DNA of 5,374 nucleotides from Clostridiales bacterium (GTDB taxonomy: Bacteria; Bacillota; Clostridia; Christensenellales; CAG-1252), in NCBI GenBank assembly GCA_003445835.1, contig DMCI01000020.1, positions 4,479-9,852 on the forward strand. Reading direction: 5' to 3'. A model generated the notes under the pieces. It made no database searches and had not been told where the DNA came from. It saw only the letters and a list, made by a program, of their open reading frames with translations. This document shows positions 1-5,374 of this stretch, piece after piece. Within the stretch, counting starts at the first letter, position 1. Each line of letters starts with the position of its first letter. A program made the translations under genes and the position numbers.

Positions 1-1161
1 CACGTCGAACACGGGATCCGCGGGGAGGAAAGCCTTGCCGATCAGGCGTTTGTTTTGAACTATTGCTCCGAGCACGATATCCCCGTATGCTATACCAAAG
101 TTGACGTCCCCGGTTATGCCAAGGAGCATTTGATAGGCATCGAGCAGGCGGCGCGTGAACTCAGATATCATTACTTTGACGAATTGCTTCGCAAAGGCGT
201 CGTGGATAAGATCGCTACGGCGCACCAATTGGACGACCAATGCGAAACGGTTTTGATGCGCATTTTCCGCGGTACCGGCGTCAAGGGGTTGGAAGGCATC
301 CCCAGCGCCAGAAGCGGCAAGTATATCCGTCCGATGCTTTCCCTTTCCAGGCTTGACATCGAGGAATATTGCGAGGCGCACAACGTCCCGCACGTGGAAG
401 ACAGCACCAACTATAATTTGGAATATACGAGGAACTTTATCCGTCACGACGTACTGCCGGTTGTGGAAAAGATGTTCCCTCAATATAGAAAGAGTATCGA
501 AAGATTGACCGGCGCGGCAAAGGAGATCATCTCCTTTATGGACAGCGTGGCCGTCCCTTACGAAGTGGACGATAAGTCCAGGATCGTTTTCTCGGTGGCG
601 GCGCTTAACGCGGCGCATCCCGCGCTTGTCAGACACAGCATCCGCAAGGCGATGATCGAGCAGGGCTTTGCGCTTGACTTCGAGCAATGCAACTTGATGG
701 ACGTTTTGTCCCTTCTCAACAAGGAAACGGGCAAAGAAGTCAGCTTGTCGCAAGGGCTTATTGCCATCAAGGCGCCCGAACACCTTATGATCATGCGGGC
801 GGCGGAAGCCGTTCCGTTTGAACTCCCCTTCAAAAAGGGGGAGACCGTCCTCCCGAGCGGCGCCAAATTGTCCGTTGAGGATTACCGCGGCGCAGGACTT
901 CGTTTCGACCCCAAAAAGATCCCCGCAGGGAGCGTGATCCGCAACCGCAGGGAGGGGGACGTTTTTACGACCTTCGGCGGGTTTACCAAAACGCTCGGCA
1001 ATTACTTGACCAACATCAAGTACCCCAACCGTGACAGGGACGAGTTGCCCCTTATTGCGCACGGCAAAGACGTTTTGGTGATCTGCGGCGTCGAGATCTC
1101 GTCCAAAGTCAAGGTGGACGAGAATACCGAGGACGTTTATACGGTCAAGATCACAAATTAA
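1..1161 (+). CDS. tilS: tRNA(Ile)-lysidine synthetase, 5'-truncated by window edge
   Basis: TilS uses ATP to attach lysine to C34 of the CAU-anticodon tRNA-Ile, so that it reads AUA and is charged with isoleucine; it is a cytoplasmic enzyme. The reading frame is open from base 1 and gives 386 codons. It begins at the conserved HVEHGIRGEES stretch (fragment residues 1-11), so about 50 N-terminal residues with the SGGxDS ATP-binding loop lie outside the window. The TTG at 55 lies inside the domain and is not a real start. Visible hallmarks are the AHQLDDQCET motif around residues 74-83 (H75, D78, D79), an IRP-L segment, EDSTN (133-137) and the TRNFIRH motif (143-149) of the synthetase core. A TilS-type C-terminal domain follows, with RNRREGDVF at 314-322 and a KYPNRDRDELPL stretch. 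No stop or frameshift is seen. The stop codon is 4 nt before the cca start, suggesting one transcript. Confidence 0.95.
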   Translation, partial: HVEHGIRGEESLADQAFVLNYCSEHDIPVCYTKVDVPGYAKEHLIGIEQAARELRYHYFDELLRKGVVDKIATAHQLDDQCETVLMRIFRGTGVKGLEGIPSARSGKYIRPMLSLSRLDIEEYCEAHNVPHVEDSTNYNLEYTRNFIRHDVLPVVEKMFPQYRKSIERLTGAAKEIISFMDSVAVPYEVDDKSRIVFSVAALNAAHPALVRHSIRKAMIEQGFALDFEQCNLMDVLSLLNKETGKEVSLSQGLIAIKAPEHLMIMRAAEAVPFELPFKKGETVLPSGAKLSVEDYRGAGLRFDPKKIPAGSVIRNRREGDVFTTFGGFTKTLGNYLTNIKYPNRDRDELPLIAHGKDVLVICGVEISSKVKVDENTEDVYTVKITN

Positions 1162-1165
1162 CGAT

Positions 1166-2506
1166 ATGACTTCTCTCGACTTGTTGCAAGAGAAGGTATC
1201 TTCGCCCGTTTATTTGGTCGGCGGCGCGGTCAGGAATGAACTCCTCGGCTTGCCCGTCTCCGATTACGATATCTGCGGCGACGTTTCGCCCGAACGGCTC
1301 GCGGAAGAGTTGGTCGGGCTTTTTAGCGTCAAGGACGTCAATCCCCGCGTCGGTACCGTCAAACTGGTGGGGGAAAGGGATAGTTTTGAGTATACCCGCT
1401 TTCGCCGCGACAGTTACCCCATCGCTTCGGGAAGGCACGCGCCGCTTGAAGTGACTTTCGTTTCCTCTCCCGAAGAGGATGCTTTCCGTCGTGATTTTAC
1501 GGTCAACGCCATTTATAAGCGGGTCACCGACGGCGCGATCTTGGATCCGACCGGTGGATTGGAAGATATCAAAAAACGCGTCTTGCGTACGACGCGTGAG
1601 CCGGAAAAGGTGTTTTCGGAAGACGGACTTCGCCTGCTTCGCTTGGTGCGTTTGGCGGCGGAACTTGGGTTTGATATTGAAGAAAATACCTTTGCCGCGG
1701 CAAAAAAGTACGCGTCGCTTTTGGCGGATATTTCGGTAGAAAGAAAGCGGGAAGAGCTGGAGCGGATGCTTGTCGCAGACGTCAAGTACGGGGTGAAGGG
1801 CGCCGTTTTCCGCGCGTTGGAACTGTTGAAGGACGTCGGATTGTACCCTTACTTTTTGCCCGAACTTACCGAAGGTATCGGTTTGGAACAGCTTTCCAAG
1901 TACCACAAATACGACGTATTTTATCATACGCTTTATACCGTCGCCGCCGCTCCCGTTCACTTGCGCCTTGCCGCTCTTTTGCACGACGTGGGCAAGCCGC
2001 TGTGCTTCCGTCAAAGCGGAAACTTCCATATGCATTCCTTGGAAAGCGCCATTATGACCGAACGGATCATGCGCCGCCTGCGTTACTCCAACGAAAGGAT
2101 CAACCGCACGGTGGAGATCGTCAGATGGCATATGTTCGATTTCAACGGGGAAGCGTCCGTAAACAAAAAACGCCGTTTCGTACAAAGGGAATGGGATCTT
2201 TTGGAGGATATCGTCGCGTTGAAAAACGCAGACAGCGTAGGAACGGGCTATTTTACGGAAAACGTGTTCGGTAATCGTCTGCTGCAACTTAAAGCGCAAA
2301 TGAAAGAGGAGGGCGTCCCTCTGAAGATCGCCGATCTTCCCGTAAAGGGATCCGATCTTGCAGACCTCGGCGTCGAACCGCATTTGAGGAGCGCGGTCTT
2401 GCGCACCTTGTTGGAAAGGCAGGCGGACGAAGGCGCTTCACGCGACAGGGAAAGAATGAAAAAAGAAGCGGCGCAGATCGCCGCGGAATTGCGGAGGAGA
2501 AAATGA
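1166..2506 (+). CDS. cca: CCA tRNA nucleotidyltransferase with HD domain
   Basis: This enzyme adds or repairs the 3'-terminal CCA of tRNAs without a nucleic acid template, using CTP and ATP. The 446 residues follow the class II layout. The nucleotidyltransferase head has GGAVR (19-23), the metal-binding D33-Y-D35 pair, RRD (108-110) and the nucleotide-selecting EDGLR (152-156). A helical neck follows. Next comes an HD region with a candidate H254, H273-D274 in LLHDVGKP, nearby H288/H290 and D356. The C-terminal tail (about 388-446) contains the KGSDLADLGV segment usual in this family. The length fits clostridial HD-containing members. Activity on all three bases (CCA) rather than A or CC only cannot be proved from motifs, but no second such gene is visible here. 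The ATG is 4 nt after the tilS stop and has no recognisable Shine-Dalgarno site, so translation probably depends on reinitiation after tilS. The HD part may carry metal-dependent phosphohydrolase activity, as in some relatives; this is inference. Confidence 0.95.
   Translation: MTSLDLLQEKVSSPVYLVGGAVRNELLGLPVSDYDICGDVSPERLAEELVGLFSVKDVNPRVGTVKLVGERDSFEYTRFRRDSYPIASGRHAPLEVTFVSSPEEDAFRRDFTVNAIYKRVTDGAILDPTGGLEDIKKRVLRTTREPEKVFSEDGLRLLRLVRLAAELGFDIEENTFAAAKKYASLLADISVERKREELERMLVADVKYGVKGAVFRALELLKDVGLYPYFLPELTEGIGLEQLSKYHKYDVFYHTLYTVAAAPVHLRLAALLHDVGKPLCFRQSGNFHMHSLESAIMTERIMRRLRYSNERINRTVEIVRWHMFDFNGEASVNKKRRFVQREWDLLEDIVALKNADSVGTGYFTENVFGNRLLQLKAQMKEEGVPLKIADLPVKGSDLADLGVEPHLRSAVLRTLLERQADEGASRDRERMKKEAAQIAAELRRRK
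2493..2497 (+). promoter_or_regulatory. Shine-Dalgarno site of rmuC
   Basis: GGAGG lies inside the last codons of cca, 5 nt before the ATG at 2503. It fixes the rmuC start, and with the ATGA overlap it indicates translational coupling to cca. The spacing is at the short end of normal. Confidence 0.8.
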
Positions 2507-3768
2507 TATCGGTCGTCATCGTATTGTCAGCGATCATTTTGGTCTTATGCATCGGCATCGCCGTCTTTCTTTTTACGGCGAAGAGGGGGGAAGGTATTTC
2601 CCGCAAAGAGGCGGAAGCCATCGTCAAAGAGGAGAGCGATTACCAAACGCGCGCCATCCAAAGCGCGGTGGCGGCGGCAAACAGCGCCCTTTTGAACGCG
2701 ATCACGATGCACACCGAAACGCAGGGGAAAAGCGTGGACCGCTTTTTGTCCGTCGTTGCGGAAAATCTCAAAAACCAAGACGTTCGTCAGCAGGAATTCA
2801 TCCAAAACGTGCACGCTCGTTTGGACTCGATGAAGCAGGGCTTGGAAAAGACGCTGACCGAAGTCAGAAACGAAAACACCGAGCAACTGAACAAGATGCG
2901 TCAGGTAGTGGAAGAAAAAATGCAAGAGACCTTGACTACGAGGCTCAATCAATCGTTTGAGCAGATCAGCAAGCAGCTTGATAACTTAAAAGTCGGGCTG
3001 GGCGAAATGAAGGCGTTGACCGACGGCGTCACCGACCTCAAAAAGGTGCTTGGCGGCGTCAAGACCCGCGGCGTTTGGGGCGAGATCTCCTTGGGCACCT
3101 TGATAGGTGAGATATTGAACGCGGAGCAATACGGCACCAACGTCAAGATCGGTAGGAAAGGGGAAGTCGTCGAATTTGCCGTCAAACTTCCGGGCAAAGG
3201 GGAAGACCCGGTATTGCTTCCCATCGACGCCAAGTTCCCTCTTGAAGACTACCAGCGTTTGGTGGACGCCAGCGAGATCGGCGACAAACCCGTGATCGAC
3301 GCGATGGGCGCCGCCTTGGAACGCCGTATCAAAGAGGAAGCCAAGACCATTGCGGAAAAGTATATCAAACCGCCGCAAACCACCGATTTTGCGGTGATGT
3401 ATCTGCCCATCGAAGGATTGTTTGCCGAGGTGGCAAAGCGCCCGGGACTGTTGGAAGCGGTGCAGGCAAAGTATCGCGTGATGGTGACGGGGCCCACGAC
3501 CCTTGCCGCCCTCCTCAACAGTTTGTTGGTCGGATTCAAGACCGTTGCGATAGAAAAGAGGAGCCGCGAGATCGTGGACTTGCTTGCCGCCTTCCGCACG
3601 GAATTCGTCCGCTTTGCGGAAATGCTGGATAAGACGCAAGGATACGTGGACAAGGCGTCAGAGGGCATTCGCAACGCCACCAACAAGAGCAATCAGATAC
3701 GCAACAAGCTTTCCAAGGTGGAACTCTTGGAAGACGCCGAACCCAAAGATACTTTGCCCGAGGGCTAA
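2503..3768 (+). CDS. rmuC: RmuC family DNA recombination/maintenance protein
   Basis: RmuC proteins are predicted nucleases of the PD-(D/E)XK fold; in E. coli, loss of rmuC raises inversion between short inverted repeats. The biochemical activity is not established. The 421-residue protein has an N-terminal hydrophobic segment (about 3-25) that should anchor it in the membrane, with the rest in the cytoplasm. A charged, Gln/Glu-rich, probably coiled-coil stretch follows (about 30-180). The RmuC domain (about 185-380) has TRGVWGEISLG (188-198, with E194), VEFAVKLPG (223-231) and LPIDAKFPLEDYQ (239-251). E224, D242 and K244 fit the acid...D-x-K pattern of the nuclease fold. A second conserved block is MYLPIEGLFAEV (299-310), and a Lys/Asn-rich helical tail ends the protein. 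Glu instead of Asp at 224 looks like a normal subfamily variant. The ATG overlaps the cca stop as ATGA and has a strong Shine-Dalgarno site, so the gene belongs to the tilS-cca transcript. No intrinsic terminator follows it. Confidence 0.93.
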   Translation: MISVVIVLSAIILVLCIGIAVFLFTAKRGEGISRKEAEAIVKEESDYQTRAIQSAVAAANSALLNAITMHTETQGKSVDRFLSVVAENLKNQDVRQQEFIQNVHARLDSMKQGLEKTLTEVRNENTEQLNKMRQVVEEKMQETLTTRLNQSFEQISKQLDNLKVGLGEMKALTDGVTDLKKVLGGVKTRGVWGEISLGTLIGEILNAEQYGTNVKIGRKGEVVEFAVKLPGKGEDPVLLPIDAKFPLEDYQRLVDASEIGDKPVIDAMGAALERRIKEEAKTIAEKYIKPPQTTDFAVMYLPIEGLFAEVAKRPGLLEAVQAKYRVMVTGPTTLAALLNSLLVGFKTVAIEKRSREIVDLLAAFRTEFVRFAEMLDKTQGYVDKASEGIRNATNKSNQIRNKLSKVELLEDAEPKDTLPEG

Positions 3769-3779
3769 AAGGGCGGCGG

Positions 3780-3791
3780 GGCAGGCTTGCC
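3780..3791. repeat. 12-bp near-perfect palindrome overlapping the -35 box
   Basis: GGCAGGCTTGCC reads as an inverted repeat with one mismatched pair (a perfect version would be GGCAAGCTTGCC). Its right half overlaps the -35 hexamer at 3787-3792. The position would suit a repressor operator, but a 12-bp near-palindrome in GC-rich DNA can arise by chance. It is not followed by a T-run, so it is a poor terminator for rmuC. Confidence 0.3.
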
Positions 3792-3816
3792 AAAGGCGCG
3801 CGCGCTGTGATATAAT
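3787..3816 (+). promoter_or_regulatory. sigma-A/sigma-70 type promoter with extended -10 for the histidine kinase
   Basis: The -35 box is TTGCCA (3787-3792; 5 of 6 match to TTGACA). The spacer is 18 nt and the -10 box is TATAAT (3811-3816), a perfect match preceded by TG plus one base (3808-3810), the extended -10 pattern. Counting six bases from the last T of the -10 puts position +1 at 3823, exactly the A of the kinase ATG. The spacer holds an alternating (GC)5 run at 3796-3805. This is the only AT-rich block in an otherwise GC-rich gap, which strengthens the call. Confidence 0.8.
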
Positions 3817-3822
3817 AAACCA

Positions 3823-5175
3823 ATGAGCATCAAAAAGAAACTGCTACTCACAAACTTCATTATTTTCGCCGTGATGGTGGCGCTGTCACTGACGTACAGT
3901 TTCTTTGCCAACGCCTTGCTCGATAAGTTCCCGCTTACGGGGCCGGACAAGGAGGAATTCAACGCGATCTCAGCCATTTTGACGAACGACGCTACGTCGG
4001 ACGACGTCAAGGCGGAAGCGGTGGAGGCGTACGGGTACAAATACTCGATCTACGACACCAAAAACAACGTGATCAAGTCGTACGGCAACACGCTCAAAAA
4101 CTACGAACTCAACATCCGCTCCACCACCCCCGTCGTGGAAGCTTTTTCGGAAAAGATCCTGATCGGCGTTTTGCGCGGCAACCGCGTATGTACTGCGGTC
4201 AAGGTCATTAAGAGGGACAACGCGTTCTCTACGGCAAAAAACATCGCGGTGGTGGTGATGATCGCTTCTTGCGCGATCGTGGTGTTTTTGGCTTGTTACT
4301 ACCAAGTGTATACCATCTTTCCTCCGCTTACCGTCTTGCGGGGCGGCTTGAAACAGGTGGCGGCGGGTAACTACGCCTACCGCTTAAAGGCGGATAAAAA
4401 CGACGAGATCGGCGCGGTGATCGGTGAATTTGAGATCATGCGGCGCAAGCTTGCGGATTTGGACAAACAAAAGTCGGAATTCGATCGTCAGCGCGGGGAG
4501 ATCATCGCGGGGATCAGCCACGACTTAAAGACCCCTTTGACCACCATTCAAGGGTATACCAAGGGGCTGATGGACGGCGTCGCCAACACGCCGGAAAAAA
4601 CGGCGCGTTACCTAAAGACCATCTACGAGACGGCGCTTACGATGAATTCCCTCGTAAACCAACTCAACGACTTCTCCAAGATGGACATCGATACCATCGA
4701 GTACAGCTTTATGGAGCGCGATCTCGTAAAGTTGATCCAAGACTTTGCGGCGATCAACATCCCGATCTACGCTACAAAAGGGCTCAAGGTCATCACCGAC
4801 TTTGCGGATGAACCCGTCGAGGCGGATATTGACAAGGATCAATTCCTGCGCGTTGTCAGGAACATCTTGGACAACAGCGTGAAGTACAAGGAAAAGAAGG
4901 AAGGCGAAGCCAAGATCAAGGTCTATTCGGACGGAGCAAACGCCGTTTTGGAGATCTCGGACAACGGTCCCGGCGTTTCACCGCACGAGATAGAATATAT
5001 CTTTGAGAGCTACTACAGGGGCGATCCGTCCCGTACCAATCCCACGACGGGCAGCGGACTCGGGCTCAGTATCGTCAAAACCATCATCACCGCGCACGAA
5101 GGCACGGTGGAAGCCGTTAACGACGGCGGACTGAAAATCATCATCAAAATTCCCCAAAGGAGGAAAAGAAATTGA
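3823..5175 (+). CDS. membrane sensor histidine kinase (HAMP-HisKA-HATPase_c)
   Basis: This is the sensor of a two-component system: it should autophosphorylate on histidine in response to an external cue and pass the phosphate to the regulator encoded next. The 450 residues contain a positively charged start and a first membrane helix (about 8-29), an outside domain (about 30-138), and a second helix (about 139-161). A HAMP linker follows (about 162-215), then HisKA with ISHDLKTPLT (231-240). H233 is the phosphoacceptor, and D234/T237 fit the D-x-x-T phosphatase motif. The ATPase part has an N box with N347 and N351, DNGPG (380-384), an F-box-like segment near 392-399, and GSGLGLS (410-416), so all catalytic boxes are intact. 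The start is well fixed. An in-frame TGA at 3808 and the codons TAT AAT AAA CCA leave no upstream start, and the next Met (18) would destroy the first helix. No Shine-Dalgarno site is present, and the transcript is predicted to be leaderless. The signal sensed is unknown. Confidence 0.95.
   Translation: MSIKKKLLLTNFIIFAVMVALSLTYSFFANALLDKFPLTGPDKEEFNAISAILTNDATSDDVKAEAVEAYGYKYSIYDTKNNVIKSYGNTLKNYELNIRSTTPVVEAFSEKILIGVLRGNRVCTAVKVIKRDNAFSTAKNIAVVVMIASCAIVVFLACYYQVYTIFPPLTVLRGGLKQVAAGNYAYRLKADKNDEIGAVIGEFEIMRRKLADLDKQKSEFDRQRGEIIAGISHDLKTPLTTIQGYTKGLMDGVANTPEKTARYLKTIYETALTMNSLVNQLNDFSKMDIDTIEYSFMERDLVKLIQDFAAINIPIYATKGLKVITDFADEPVEADIDKDQFLRVVRNILDNSVKYKEKKEGEAKIKVYSDGANAVLEISDNGPGVSPHEIEYIFESYYRGDPSRTNPTTGSGLGLSIVKTIITAHEGTVEAVNDGGLKIIIKIPQRRKRN
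5156..5163 (+). promoter_or_regulatory. Shine-Dalgarno site of the response regulator
   Basis: AAAGGAGG lies within the last codons of the kinase gene, 8 nt before the TTG at 5172. It fully contains the AAGGAGG anti-SD complement at ideal spacing. It is what decides the non-ATG start of the regulator. Confidence 0.88.
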
Positions 5176-5374
5176 AAAGGATCTTAATTGTTGAGGACGA
5201 AAAGAACATCGCGGAGATCGAAAGAGACTATCTTGAGTTGGACGGGTTTGAAGTCATCATCGAAAACAACGGTTCCAACGGTCAACAACGTGCCCTCAAG
5301 GAGGATTTTGACCTCGTGATCCTCGATATCATGCTCCCCGATATGGACGGGTTTGAGATCTGCCGTTCTCTCCG
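5172..5374 (+). CDS. response regulator, receiver domain only, 3'-truncated by window edge
   Basis: This is the partner of the preceding kinase: a cytoplasmic protein that takes phosphate on an aspartate. Sixty-seven complete codons are visible, starting with TTG, read as Met, which gives MKRILIVEDEKNIAEI. The acidic pocket is E8-D9. The phosphoacceptor is D52 in LVILDIMLPDMDG (48-60), where the MLPDMDG loop is typical of receivers. The conserved Thr/Ser, Lys and output domain lie beyond the window. The N-terminal wording is most like OmpR/PhoB-type DNA-binding regulators, but the output domain is not seen, so that family is inferred. The start overlaps the kinase stop as TTGA and is served by a perfect Shine-Dalgarno site, so translation is coupled to the kinase. 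No ATG or GTG lies close enough to the SD to compete, and the reading frame matches the family from the first residue. Confidence 0.92.
   Translation, partial: MKRILIVEDEKNIAEIERDYLELDGFEVIIENNGSNGQQRALKEDFDLVILDIMLPDMDGFEICRSL

Noticed and set aside
55..57. TTG as the start of tilS
   Set aside because: The frame is open to base 1, and the upstream codons encode the conserved HVEHGIRGEES part of TilS, so the true start is outside the window.
1151..2383. A 410-codon open frame on the - strand opposite cca
   Set aside because: It is fully antisense to a gene with complete family motifs. Its translation is rich in Arg, Phe, His and Gln with no recognisable domain, and it has no promoter or SD evidence. 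Codon bias in cca explains the lack of stops.
2545..2960. Open frames of about 135 codons on both strands within the 5' half of rmuC
   Set aside because: They overlap the clear membrane anchor and coiled coil of RmuC. The + strand version is a basic, low-information translation in another frame without an SD.
2986..3639. A 217-codon open frame on the - strand opposite rmuC
   Set aside because: It lies opposite the conserved RmuC domain, its translation shows no family features, and it is best explained as a shadow of the coding strand's codon use.
3769..3806. Possible rho-independent terminator after rmuC
   Set aside because: GC-rich self-complementary pieces exist (GGCA/TGCC and the alternating GC run), but no stem is followed by a T-tract, so an intrinsic terminator is not supported.
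1..5374. Mobile element, CRISPR, toxin-antitoxin or defence island
   Set aside because: No transposase, integrase, repeat array, terminal inverted repeats, tRNA gene or defence domain is visible; every long stretch is accounted for by housekeeping or signalling genes.

Overview
This window looks like ordinary chromosomal DNA from a bacterium of the Firmicutes (Bacillota). By eye it has roughly balanced base composition, and an uncultured clostridial lineage is the best guess. The grounds are tightly packed same-strand genes, Shine-Dalgarno sites of the AAGGAGG type, and the family flavour of the proteins. The taxonomic call is inference only; no ribosomal RNA or other marker is present.

Layout: five protein genes, all on the + strand, fill almost the whole window. 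Positions 1-3768 form one housekeeping run. It starts with the 3' part of tilS (tRNA-Ile lysidine synthetase, cut by the left edge). After a 4-nt gap comes cca (a tRNA 3'-end nucleotidyltransferase with an HD domain), followed by rmuC (a membrane-anchored, nuclease-like DNA maintenance protein) that overlaps cca by an ATGA junction. The first two genes both act on tRNA; rmuC is tied to them by translational coupling rather than by an obvious shared pathway.

Positions 3769-3822 are the only intergenic stretch (54 nt). It has no recognisable intrinsic terminator but carries a strong-looking sigma-A type promoter with an extended -10. The spacing puts the predicted transcription start on the A of the next gene's ATG, so that mRNA is predicted to be leaderless.

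Positions 3823-5374 hold a two-component system in the order sensor kinase then response regulator. The kinase has two membrane segments, an outside domain of about 108 residues, and complete HAMP, HisKA and HATPase regions. The regulator starts at a TTG overlapping the kinase stop codon, behind a perfect Shine-Dalgarno site, and is cut by the right edge within its receiver domain.

I see no mobile element, CRISPR array, RNA gene or defence system, and nothing that supports a wholly new system. The most interesting signals are the promoter/start-codon arrangement of the kinase and the contrast between its SD-less start and the strong SD of its partner.
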